Assembly: GCA_964607375.1 (NCBI GenBank)
Contig: CAZSJY010000040.1
Span: forward strand, 1-16,727
Length of the DNA stretch: 16,727 nucleotides
Source of the DNA: JACNLC01 sp964607375
Lineage (GTDB): Bacteria; Fidelibacterota; Marinisomatia; SCGC-AAA003-L08; JACNLC01
Direction: 5' to 3'
Made by a program: the position numbers and the translations under genes. The notes below the pieces were generated by a model. It searched no databases and was not told the origin of the DNA. It saw nothing but the letters and a program-made list of their open reading frames with translations. Shown piece after piece: positions 1 through 6,913 of the stretch (position 1 is its first letter; every line of letters starts with the position of its first letter).

Positions 1-53
1 GCCCAAGTTTAGTTAGGTTTGATTTAAAATTACAAGAAGTATTTGTTGCTGAT

Positions 54-109
54 CTTGGTGCTGGGTGCTGGGTGCTAGGTGCTGGGTTCTGGGTGTTGGA
101 TATTGGATG
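54..109. repeat. Degenerate heptamer tandem repeat, consensus CTGGGTG
   Basis: Eight head-to-tail 7-base units can be read from 54: CTTGGTG, CTGGGTG, CTGGGTG, CTAGGTG, CTGGGTT, CTGGGTG, TTGGATA, TTGGATG. The central units are near perfect and both ends decay. The plus strand carries four GGG runs (63-65, 70-72, 84-86, 91-93), so it could form a G-quadruplex; that is inference. It sits about 250 bases upstream of htrA and is not coding. It resembles the short tandemly repeated heptamers known from some bacterial intergenic regions. Confidence 0.85.
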
Positions 110-361
110 AAGGATTTTCTAATATAAATAAATATTTAGGCACACTTTCACTGAAAAATAGTACTGTTCAATTTACAATATTATTCCTATTTACTCATAC
201 TTTGTGGTTCAAAAGCAAAACTTTTTGTATAGATAATTCCATTTCTACTTCCTACCACTATTTCTGACTAAACCTTGTTCCTTAACACTTAAATCCCTTA
301 CTGATGGGAACAATTGTATTATTTCTGCATAAAAATGTCAAATTTGAATTTAGGAGAAAAA
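110..361. other. Non-coding region upstream of htrA
   Basis: AT-rich stretch between the heptamer array and htrA. No credible gene is seen: the only reading frame of any length on the plus strand runs through the heptamer repeat and ends at 267 without any recognisable domain. It should contain the htrA promoter. A weak candidate is TTCAAA at 208-213 with GATAAT at 232-237 (18-base spacer), but this is too degenerate to call. No operator or riboswitch was recognised. Confidence 0.5.
352..356 (+). promoter_or_regulatory. Ribosome binding site deciding the htrA start
   Basis: AGGAG at 352-356 lies five bases before the ATG at 362. The frame is open from an ATG at 314 and has another at 338, but only the ATG at 362 has this Shine-Dalgarno spacing, and it gives a protein that begins directly with a basic MKK signal-peptide start. 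Confidence 0.8.
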
Positions 362-1765
362 ATGAAAAAGACATTATTCGTTAAGGTAGGAATGTTTATT
401 ATTTCTACAATTATATTTTCCAGTACTCATAAATTTAATGAACCATTTATTAATGTTTCAGAAATTGCAACACCGTCGGTGGTTTCTATAGTAACCGAGC
501 AAGTTGTGGAACGAGATTATCATAATTTCTTCTTTTTCCCATTTGGAGATGATAACAACAATTGGGATAATTCACCCTGGGACCAGCACTTTCCACAAGA
601 AAAGTCAACTAGGCAAACTCTTGGCTCAGGAGTAATTATAGATTCTGATAATGGGTATATCATTACAAACAATCATGTTATTGAGAATGCTGAGGAAATT
701 ACTGTAATTTTATATGATAAACAGGAATTTGAAGCGGAAGTTGTAGGCACAGACCCTCTATCTGATTTAGCCATCATTAAGGTTAAAGCAGAAAATTTAA
801 CTCCAGTAGAATTTGGAAACTCAGGTAATCTACAAATAGGAGAATGGGTAGTTGCTATTGGGAGTCCATTTGGATTGCACCTAAATCACACAGTAACAGC
901 CGGAATTGTTAGTGCCCAAGGCAGAAGCAATGTAATCTCCAAGCTAAATTTTGAAGATTTTATTCAGCACGATGCAGCTATAAATCCAGGGAATTCAGGT
1001 GGTGCGCTATTGGACTTAGATGGTAATTTGGTGGGAATAAATACTGCAATTGCCACAGGTGGGATGTCCCGCGCTAACGCAGGGGTCGGTTTTGCAATAC
1101 CAATTAATCAAGTCAAAAGAGTAATGGAAGATTTGATTGTAGATGGCAAAGTTTCCCGTGGTTGGCTTGGAGTTACCATTCAAGATATCGACAAAAATAT
1201 GGCAAAGGCTATGGATTTGGAAAATCGGAATGGAGCAATACTAACACAGATTTTGGAAGATAGTCCTGCTGATAAAGCTGGCTTGAAAGAACAAGATGTA
1301 ATTATAAAAGTAGGAAATAATATAGTTAATGATGCATCTCATCTCAAAAATTTGGTTGCCACTCAGAGACCGAACGAAAAAATAAAATTCTTAATTATCA
1401 GAGATGGAGAAGAAAAAAAGGTGACCGTCAAACTTGGCGAAAGACCTGATCAAAAAGATTTGGCTTCTGTTTATTCAAGTGGGAGTACATTTGACAAACT
1501 TGGACTAAAAGTAGAAAAAATAAATGATTTACAAACCAAGAATTCTGAGAATGACGGTGTAATTGTAGCTGATGTAAAACCAAATTCTTCAGCTAGTAAA
1601 TCAGGTATCCGAAAAGGAGATTTGATTATCAAAATTGGTTCAGAAGAAATTACAAGTCTTAAAGATTACAAAACCTCCATTTTAGATTTATCAAGTGGTG
1701 ATTCTATAATGCTACTTATTCAAAATGGAAGAGGAAGAAAGTTTATTGGCTTGGAAGTTGATTAG
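362..1765 (+). CDS. HtrA/DegP-type periplasmic serine protease with two PDZ domains
   Basis: Envelope serine endoprotease that degrades or refolds damaged exported proteins. From the ATG at 362 the product is 467 residues, normal for the DegP/DegQ family. Residues 1-20 form a signal peptide (basic MKK, then a hydrophobic stretch). The trypsin-like domain spans about 31-262, with catalytic His105 (TNNHVI), Asp135 (DPLSDLAII) and Ser212 (NPGNSGGALLD). Two PDZ domains follow at about 265-360 and 375-467. The loop at 52-80 is rich in Phe, Trp, Asp and Asn and corresponds to the regulatory LA loop. The usual QTDAAINPGNSGG motif reads QHDAAINPGNSGG, which should not affect catalysis. The gene is alone on its strand, has a strong AGGAG site and ends in an intrinsic terminator. 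Assignment to degP versus degQ versus degS is not possible; two PDZ domains argue against degS. Confidence 0.96.
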   Translation: MKKTLFVKVGMFIISTIIFSSTHKFNEPFINVSEIATPSVVSIVTEQVVERDYHNFFFFPFGDDNNNWDNSPWDQHFPQEKSTRQTLGSGVIIDSDNGYIITNNHVIENAEEITVILYDKQEFEAEVVGTDPLSDLAIIKVKAENLTPVEFGNSGNLQIGEWVVAIGSPFGLHLNHTVTAGIVSAQGRSNVISKLNFEDFIQHDAAINPGNSGGALLDLDGNLVGINTAIATGGMSRANAGVGFAIPINQVKRVMEDLIVDGKVSRGWLGVTIQDIDKNMAKAMDLENRNGAILTQILEDSPADKAGLKEQDVIIKVGNNIVNDASHLKNLVATQRPNEKIKFLIIRDGEEKKVTVKLGERPDQKDLASVYSSGSTFDKLGLKVEKINDLQTKNSENDGVIVADVKPNSSASKSGIRKGDLIIKIGSEEITSLKDYKTSILDLSSGDSIMLLIQNGRGRKFIGLEVD

Positions 1766-1812
1766 CCGATCAAAAGTTGTAGGCGTAACTTCAATATACT
1801 TGAACTTATAAA

Positions 1813-1845
1813 AAAAGGTCATATTTCTATGACCTTTTGCTTTTT
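1813..1845 (+). terminator. Intrinsic terminator of htrA
   Basis: Perfect 11-bp stem AAAAGGTCATA (1813-1823) and TATGACCTTTT (1828-1838) with a TTTC loop, followed by GCTTTTT. It starts 48 bases after the htrA stop. The A-run before and T-run after mean it could also work on transcripts coming from the minus strand. Confidence 0.85.
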
Positions 1846-1864
1846 ATGATGGTTCAAACGATTA

Positions 1865-2002
1865 GAATCCTTTGATAAACAGTATTTTGAGGTAAATCGT
1901 TAAAACGATTAGTAATTATGTCCCTTCGGTTAGCCCACGATATCGTGGGTTTCTTGTATTTTAGGTTTGTTTTAACCATTATAATGGTTTCTCAAAGGAT
2001 TC
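1865..2002. repeat. Compound palindrome block bounded by an 11-bp inverted repeat
   Basis: The gap between the convergent htrA and hsp20 genes is bounded by GAATCCTTTGA (1865-1875) and its exact reverse complement TCAAAGGATTC (1992-2002). Between these arms lie AATCGTT/AACGATT (1895-1901 and 1904-1910, 2-base loop), the perfect 16-bp palindrome CCCACGATATCGTGGG (1934-1949) and the perfect 16-bp palindrome AACCATTATAATGGTT (1974-1989). CGATTAG occurs three times (1859-1865, 1906-1912, 2002-2008), touching the block at both ends. No coding potential is seen. The arrangement looks like a REP-like or MITE-like non-autonomous element, or a cluster of such units; whether it recurs in the genome cannot be seen here. 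Confidence 0.7.
1934..1963 (+). terminator. Terminator-like GC palindrome with T-rich tail
   Basis: CCCACGATATCGTGGG at 1934-1949 can fold as a 6-bp CCCACG/CGTGGG stem with an ATAT loop. It is followed on the plus strand by TTTCTTGTATTTT, and preceded by the GC-containing CCCTTCGG. It could be a second terminator for htrA or simply part of the palindromic element around it. On the minus strand no T-run follows, so it is a poor terminator for hsp20. Confidence 0.4.
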
Positions 2003-2004
2003 GA

Positions 2005-2439
2005 TTAGTTGATTTCAACATGTTTAATTTTAGGTTTTACAGGTTCAACTTTCTTAAGAGTTAAGCTTAATACCCCATTGGTGAATTTAGCTTTGATGTC
2101 ATTTTCATCAACATTTTCAGGTAAATTGAAAGAACGAGAGAATTTACCGTAGTTAACTTCTCTGCAACAACCATAGTCATTGTCTTCTTCTATAGTATTT
2201 TTTCTTTCACCTGAAATAGTTAAAATTCTCTCACTAACTTCAATGTTTACATCATTTTTACTTAAGCCAGGGAGATCCAGAGAGACCTCATAGTTTTTCT
2301 CATTTTCTTTGACATCAACAGGTGGTAACCAAGAAGGATTATATTTTCTTCTAAAAGGTTGATTCATCCATCTGTCCATTTCATCCATCACATTAGCCAT
2401 AGGCCGTCTTGTTATTGGTGTCCATTTTACGAGTGTCAT
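2005..2439 (-). CDS. Hsp20/alpha-crystallin family small heat-shock protein
   Basis: ATP-independent cytosolic holdase chaperone that forms oligomers and binds unfolding proteins for later refolding by DnaK/ClpB. At 144 residues it has the usual length for IbpA/Hsp16-type proteins. The N-terminal arm is residues 1-40 and the alpha-crystallin domain about 41-134, ending in the diagnostic NGVLSLTLKK (121-130). The C-terminal tail carries VEI (141-143), matching the I-x-I docking motif. Two adjacent cysteines (91-92) sit in the loop before the conserved YGKFSRSF segment. The gene follows glpD after a 154-base gap and has its own AGGAG site, so it is probably a separate transcription unit. No CIRCE element or sigma-32 promoter was recognised upstream. 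Confidence 0.95.
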   Translation of the reverse strand: MTLVKWTPITRRPMANVMDEMDRWMNQPFRRKYNPSWLPPVDVKENEKNYEVSLDLPGLSKNDVNIEVSERILTISGERKNTIEEDNDYGCCREVNYGKFSRSFNLPENVDENDIKAKFTNGVLSLTLKKVEPVKPKIKHVEIN

Positions 2440-2447
2440 TTTATTTT

Positions 2448-2452
2448 CTCCT
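2448..2452 (-). promoter_or_regulatory. Ribosome binding site of hsp20
   Basis: On the minus strand AGGAG lies eight bases before the ATG at 2439, within an AT-only spacer. It supports this start and suggests independent translation of hsp20 rather than coupling to glpD. Confidence 0.7.
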
Positions 2453-2593
2453 TATTTTATTTATTGTTTAACAACTCGTTTTGACTATTACAATCTATGT
2501 GCCAAACATAAGATAACAAAAAACTAAGACGAAACAACAGAAGCGCGAGACATATAGGCAGAGCACAGCGTCAATATGGCTTGCTGTATAAAA

Positions 2594-3724
2594 TTACTGT
2601 AGAAGTTGGTTGGCTTTTTGTGCCAAAGACGGACTGGTTGTAAGTTTTCCTCCAAATATATGCAGTAGCTTTGTACTTCCTTTTATATCTAAATCCAGAC
2701 GATATTCTCGAGACAAATCTGTAGGATTATCTTTATGGGATATTAAAGGTCTAATTCCAATGAATTTGTCTACTACATTACTCATTCTAATCTTATTTTG
2801 AGGGTTTAGGTAGTTGTTAAGTTGTTTTATCAGATATAGAACATCTTGTTCATTTACTTCAATATTGTCACAAGCCTCAGTTTCCTCTCGTTCAGTGGTG
2901 CCAATAAGAGTATGTTGTTTTTCAAGTTCAGGTATTATGAAAAATATTCGTTTCTCAGAGGTTTGCATAAACATTAAATCTTGAGCTAAAACTTTGTCTA
3001 ACACCAAATGAATTCCACTTATTTTTCTAATGCGATATCTAGAATTTAAGTGAAACTTATCATTAACTTCGTCGATCCAAGGACCCGTTGCATTTACAAG
3101 CTCTTTTGTTAGAAAAACACTATCATTTGTTTTGATTTGGAAGGAATGTTTATTACGCATAATTGATGTTATAACACAATTCTCTTTAATGATACTTCCA
3201 AATTTGACTGCTTTACTTGCTATTTCTTTAGTTAGTTTAATATCATCTGTTTTTGCATCATAATACCTAAACACAGCTTTTAGGCCATCTTGTTTTAACG
3301 CAGGGGAATTTTTGATAAATTCATTCCGCGATATAATTTTAGAATGAAAATGTTTGTGTTTTCCGCTAAGTACATCATAAAATTTTAGTCCAAGCCAAAT
3401 TGTAAATGCAGACCTTGGACTGAATTTATACATTGGCAAATAAAAGGGTTTCATAACAACCAAATTTGGATATTTCTCAAGTAATAGTTGGCGATCCTTT
3501 AATGCTTCTCGGACCAGTTTAAACTTAAAGGTTTCTAGATATCTTAATCCGCCATGAATTAATCGAGATGATTTTGAAGATGTACCACTTCCAATTGTAT
3601 TTTTATCAATGACGAGTACTGATTTCCCAGTTTTAGACAGTTCTTTTGCTATACTACACCCATTGATACCGGCACCTAAAATTATTACATCGTACTCAGT
3701 ATTGTGTTTAGAAAATTGGTTCAT
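2594..3724 (-). CDS. FAD-dependent glycerol-3-phosphate dehydrogenase, GlpD-like, lacking the C-terminal domain
   Basis: Expected to oxidise sn-glycerol-3-phosphate to dihydroxyacetone phosphate, passing electrons to the quinone pool as a peripheral inner-membrane enzyme. The N terminus has the FAD-binding GAGING motif (17-22). It is followed by the GlpD signature SSRLIHGGLRYLE (52-64), NATGPWID (211-218) and GGKLTTSPSLA (358-368), the last matching the GGKLTTYRxLA segment of GlpD. The product is 376 residues against roughly 500 in classical GlpD, and stops just after that motif, so the C-terminal helical domain is absent. The DNA after the stop shows no continuation, so this is not a simple frameshift. 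The start overlaps the gdpd stop by 4 nt (ATGA), indicating translational coupling. Another DAO-family oxidoreductase role is possible, but the neighbours favour G3P. Confidence 0.85.
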   Translation of the reverse strand: MNQFSKHNTEYDVIILGAGINGCSIAKELSKTGKSVLVIDKNTIGSGTSSKSSRLIHGGLRYLETFKFKLVREALKDRQLLLEKYPNLVVMKPFYLPMYKFSPRSAFTIWLGLKFYDVLSGKHKHFHSKIISRNEFIKNSPALKQDGLKAVFRYYDAKTDDIKLTKEIASKAVKFGSIIKENCVITSIMRNKHSFQIKTNDSVFLTKELVNATGPWIDEVNDKFHLNSRYRIRKISGIHLVLDKVLAQDLMFMQTSEKRIFFIIPELEKQHTLIGTTEREETEACDNIEVNEQDVLYLIKQLNNYLNPQNKIRMSNVVDKFIGIRPLISHKDNPTDLSREYRLDLDIKGSTKLLHIFGGKLTTSPSLAQKANQLLQ

Positions 3725-4401
3725 AATCTATCTGGAAAGTCTGTGAATATTCCATCAACTTTTAGAGATTTCATTCTTGAAATATCTTCCTTGCTGTTTA
3801 CTGTCCATACAAATATTTTGATACCTAAATCGTGAACGCTATCAACAATTTCTTTTGTGGTGTATTGATAGTCTATGTTAAACGAATATGGTTTGAACTT
3901 TTGTAGATATTTTTCCACCTCAAGATTATAATATTCGCTTAAAATTCCAACATTTATCAAAGGATAGTTAACTGAAAGTTCTTTAATAATCATCGGATTA
4001 AATGCAGAAACCAAAAAGTTACTATATGTGTAACTTTTGTGTTTAATTAGACTTTCTAGCAATTCATAAACAGGTGCAATGGTGTTATAACTTTTAAGTT
4101 CGATATTTAGAAAAATCGATTTATCTAAACAATTTACTACTTCTTGAAGAGTTGGAATGTGTTCACCATTTCCTGCGTTTAATTTCTGCAAATCCTTATA
4201 ATTCATTTCAGATACTAATCCCTTTCTGTTGGTAGTCCTGTCGATTGTTTCGTCGTGTATAATTACCATTTCCCCTGTCTTGCAAAGATGAACATCGCAC
4301 TCTATAGCATTAGCTCCCAATTCTACTGCTTTTCTAAAAGCAGATATTGTATTTTCAGGAGCAAACTCTACAGCACCTCTATGGCTAATTTTATAGAACA
4401 T
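3721..4401 (-). CDS. Glycerophosphodiester phosphodiesterase (GDPD family, cytosolic)
   Basis: Hydrolyses glycerophosphodiesters (deacylated phospholipid head groups) to glycerol-3-phosphate and an alcohol. The 226 residues form a single TIM barrel, the size of UgpQ. Visible motifs are SHRG (6-9, catalytic His7), PENT (15-18), ECDVH (34-38, metal-binding Glu34 and Asp36), IIHDETIDRTT (47-57, second catalytic His49) and the metal-binding NIELK (99-103). The C terminus TDFPDRL is typical. There is no signal peptide, so the substrate must reach the cytoplasm. The start is 2 nt after the plsC stop with only a weak AAAG before it, and the end overlaps glpD by 4 nt. Its product is the substrate of the next gene, a strong functional link. 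Confidence 0.94.
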   Translation of the reverse strand: MFYKISHRGAVEFAPENTISAFRKAVELGANAIECDVHLCKTGEMVIIHDETIDRTTNRKGLVSEMNYKDLQKLNAGNGEHIPTLQEVVNCLDKSIFLNIELKSYNTIAPVYELLESLIKHKSYTYSNFLVSAFNPMIIKELSVNYPLINVGILSEYYNLEVEKYLQKFKPYSFNIDYQYTTKEIVDSVHDLGIKIFVWTVNSKEDISRMKSLKVDGIFTDFPDRL

Positions 4402-4403
4402 CT

Positions 4404-5111
4404 TTATAAATTTGGATTATGGCACAATCGCTCAATCGCGAGTTTTGTCTTTTGTACTAACTCATCAATATCTGGTTTTTCAAATACACTTGTATTTATT
4501 GGTTCTCCAATTGAAATTATGACTTTACCAGGAATGAAGTATTTTCGATTTTTTGGTTTGAAATTGTATGCTCCGTTAATTCCTACGGGCAAAATTGGAG
4601 TTTGAGTTTCTATCGCCATATGAAACCCACCTTTTTTAAATGGCTTAACATTTCCATCTAAAGACCTTGTTCCCTCAGGTAGAATACCAATATGATACCC
4701 CTTTTTGATGATACCTTGCGATGACTGTAAACTCTTTACTGAAGAGACTGTATTTTTCCTATCAATGGGAATACAATTTAGTCGTTTTAGTATCCACCCA
4801 AAAAGGAAAATATCAAAATTCTCTTCAGCTACAACACCGGTAAATTTTCCTTTTGCAAAGGTCGGAAGTAAAAACGGATCAATAAAACTGGAATGGTTGA
4901 ACATAATGATGTAAGGTTCGTTCGTGGGAAATTTTCCATTTACTTTTAATTGTACTCCTAACGAAAGTAAAATAACCTTACATCCCCACTTTGCCATAAA
5001 ATATTTGGATGATGGTATAATAAAACTTAATAGAAAAGTTGTTATTCCAACAATCAGAAAAGTAAATCCACCAGAAATTTGAATTAAAATTGATTGTATT
5101 CTATTTCTCAT
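4404..5111 (-). CDS. 1-acyl-sn-glycerol-3-phosphate acyltransferase (PlsC/LPLAT family)
   Basis: Membrane-bound acyltransferase that transfers a fatty-acyl chain to lysophosphatidic acid (or a related lysolipid) to make phosphatidic acid. The catalytic NHxxxxD block is NHSSFID (72-78, His73 and Asp78). The substrate-binding block is PEGTRS (145-150). A hydrophobic segment at about 13-33 anchors it to the inner membrane. At 235 residues the length fits PlsC. Start and stop overlap or nearly touch the neighbours: a 4-nt ATGA overlap with the HAD gene upstream and 2 nt before gdpd. The genome probably has another PlsC for bulk synthesis; this one may be devoted to lipid remodelling, which is inference from context. 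Confidence 0.92.
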   Translation of the reverse strand: MRNRIQSILIQISGGFTFLIVGITTFLLSFIIPSSKYFMAKWGCKVILLSLGVQLKVNGKFPTNEPYIIMFNHSSFIDPFLLPTFAKGKFTGVVAEENFDIFLFGWILKRLNCIPIDRKNTVSSVKSLQSSQGIIKKGYHIGILPEGTRSLDGNVKPFKKGGFHMAIETQTPILPVGINGAYNFKPKNRKYFIPGKVIISIGEPINTSVFEKPDIDELVQKTKLAIERLCHNPNL

Positions 5112-5752
5112 TTCAATGAAGTTATTAACTCTTCTGTAATTTCATCTAAACTATTCACAATTTTATGGACTTTCGGCATATCTGTTTCTAGTACTGAGCC
5201 GGATAATGCAATAACTTTTACACCTGCAGATAGAGCAGAATTCATTCCGTGAACCGAATCTTCAACTACAATACATTCATTAGGCATTACTCTCATTTTG
5301 TTGATCATTTTCAAGTATGGTTCAGGATGAGGTTTACCATTGGTGACCATCTCTCCTGTTATTATTTTCGGAAAGTATTGTATTATTCCTAATTTTGTGT
5401 TAATCCATTGAAAGAAATCATCTGGGGATGCAGTAACCAATCCAATTTGATATTTTTGGACTATTCGTTTGTGGAGTTCAATAAATCCTTGCATAAAATC
5501 TAGTTCTTTCTCAAACTCTTCAATCACATATTGATGTCCTTTTTTGCGAAAAATTTTCTCATCTTCGATAATGTTATATCTTTCCATCGAAAGTTTGTAA
5601 AAAGTGTCATCTGTGCAACCCCTAAATAGTTTCCAATCCTCTTCTGGTATTTCTACTCCATATTCACGAAATAATTTAACCTCTCCTTTGGCATACAATT
5701 TTTCGGAGTCGATCACCACTCCATCCATATCAAAAATAATTGCTGTTATCAT
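5108..5752 (-). CDS. HAD superfamily IA hydrolase, beta-phosphoglucomutase/phosphatase-like
   Basis: Cytosolic phosphotransfer enzyme with an Asp-based phosphoenzyme intermediate. Motif I is FDMDGVVID with nucleophile Asp8 and acid/base Asp10. Motif II is VTAS (106-109), motif III Lys140 (GKPHPEPY) and motif IV EDS (164-166, Glu164 and Asp165 for Mg). A helical C1 cap occupies about 16-85. This layout fits beta-phosphoglucomutases and small sugar or glycol phosphate phosphatases; the two cannot be separated by eye. The gene abuts the lipase stop and overlaps plsC by 4 nt. In this setting a glycerol-3-phosphate or other sugar-alcohol phosphatase is an attractive guess, but nothing in the active site proves it. 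Confidence 0.9.
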   Translation of the reverse strand: MITAIIFDMDGVVIDSEKLYAKGEVKLFREYGVEIPEEDWKLFRGCTDDTFYKLSMERYNIIEDEKIFRKKGHQYVIEEFEKELDFMQGFIELHKRIVQKYQIGLVTASPDDFFQWINTKLGIIQYFPKIITGEMVTNGKPHPEPYLKMINKMRVMPNECIVVEDSVHGMNSALSAGVKVIALSGSVLETDMPKVHKIVNSLDEITEELITSLK

Positions 5753-6913
5753 TTAGTCCAAGCTTTCCAATAGTTTACAGTGTTTCATGAATAAATCTAT
5801 CACAGGTTGAGGGTCATTGTTGCCAGGGCCTCTTCCAATAACTTTATGGTGGTCAGACCTAATTGTTTCCATAAATTGCCAAGTTCCTGTGATAGAATTT
5901 CCATCAAATAATTTACTCTCACTTGAAGTTGGTGCAAACATCGAAACTGTGTTTACAATTCCATCATTCTCATACCAAGTCGAATCCGGTGCGTCATTTC
6001 TTCCCATTATGTAAGCAGTTAACCACAGATTCCAATGGATGTACTTATCAGGAGTGTGGTGATTAGAATTCCTCTTTTTGCGCGTGGCAGTAGTAGCGAA
6101 AGAGAAATAAGATGTATGGCCATTAATCTCGTTTTTAGAATTGAACTCTTCTGCTCCTTCTAACGATAAATCCCACGAGGCGAAGTTTTTGGAATCCCCA
6201 AGTGGAAGTTCTTTAACTCTCTCAAAATACTCTTTTGTAGTTTCATCATTGTTTTTAGATAATCCCCATTGCTCTAAATCAAAATCGTAGAAGTTTTCCA
6301 AAATATGATCTTCTTTAATTGCACCAATCCATTTTACCATATTTTGAGCAAAAGGAAAAATACCCATCATAATTGGTGCTAAAGTCGTTCCGTTGTGTGG
6401 TGCTGAAATTGATGTAATACTCTTTATCCAACCGTTTAGCGTATCAGACAGTAAAGAACTATCTTCATTATCAATCGTGTTAAGTAATAAATATTCGAGC
6501 ATACGAGCAGTTTGTCCACCTTGACTATGCCCAATAATATGAATCGGATGTTCTGCATCCCATTGTGGATAAAAACCATCGTAAACTTTTCCATTTGGTT
6601 TTTGGATTATCCCAAATTCATATGAATGTGATTTTCCGTAATCCACTTGTCCACCTTTAATTTGATAAAATGCTTCAATTGCTCTGTCCCAATTTGAGGA
6701 TATTGGCCCAACTGAAAGTGTATAGACTTCAAATCCATTTTGATTGAGGTAAGTCTCCAAATCGAAATCTCCACCCCAGTAGAAGTTGCCATTCATTTCG
6801 TTTCGTCCCCAACCGAAAAATCCATGAATCAGGAAAATCGGATGGTTGTTTTCCGCGAATGAATATTCTGTGATAGATAGAAAAATTAGCAAAGAGATTA
6901 GTATTGATTTCAT
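5753..6913 (-). CDS. Secreted triacylglycerol lipase, family I.5-like (Geobacillus/Staphylococcus type)
   Basis: Exported alpha/beta-hydrolase expected to cleave acylglycerols. Residues 1-20 are a signal peptide ending in SFA before Glu21. The oxyanion-hole segment is LIHGFFGWGRNEM (28-40). The nucleophile elbow is GHSQGG (Ser130), followed by QTARM. The acid is Asp317 in ENDGIVNTVSM and the base His355 in SDHHKVIG. The mature part (about 366 residues) is close in length to thermoalkaliphilic Geobacillus lipases, and block-by-block similarity to that family as I remember it is high. Three of the four family zinc ligands are visible (Asp76, His96, Asp248); the fourth position, a His, appears to be Ile102. 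The start overlaps the M48 gene by 4 nt and the stop abuts the HAD gene. Phospholipase activity is an alternative. Confidence 0.93.
   Translation of the reverse strand: MKSILISLLIFLSITEYSFAENNHPIFLIHGFFGWGRNEMNGNFYWGGDFDLETYLNQNGFEVYTLSVGPISSNWDRAIEAFYQIKGGQVDYGKSHSYEFGIIQKPNGKVYDGFYPQWDAEHPIHIIGHSQGGQTARMLEYLLLNTIDNEDSSLLSDTLNGWIKSITSISAPHNGTTLAPIMMGIFPFAQNMVKWIGAIKEDHILENFYDFDLEQWGLSKNNDETTKEYFERVKELPLGDSKNFASWDLSLEGAEEFNSKNEINGHTSYFSFATTATRKKRNSNHHTPDKYIHWNLWLTAYIMGRNDAPDSTWYENDGIVNTVSMFAPTSSESKLFDGNSITGTWQFMETIRSDHHKVIGRGPGNNDPQPVIDLFMKHCKLLESLD

Noticed and set aside
208..237. Sigma-70-like promoter for htrA (TTCAAA and GATAAT)
   Set aside because: Two mismatches in the -35 box and an 18-base spacer in AT-rich DNA; similar matches arise often by chance and no second line of evidence supports it.
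79..267. Plus-strand reading frame of 62 codons at the left end
   Set aside because: It begins inside the heptamer repeat, has no ribosome binding site or recognisable domain, and the translated repeat explains its start.
2448..2513. RNA thermometer in the hsp20 leader (UCUUAU at 2508-2513 pairing with the AUAAGG of the ribosome binding site)
   Set aside because: Only six pairs including a G-U, with a loop of about 52 bases, in a very AT-rich leader; this is expected by chance and no ROSE or fourU layout was seen.
2440..2593. Small RNA or terminator in the slightly more GC-rich gap between glpD and hsp20
   Set aside because: Only a 5-bp inverted repeat (ACAGC at 2565-2569, GCTGT at 2583-2587) without a T-tail was found; no promoter-terminator pair defines an RNA gene.
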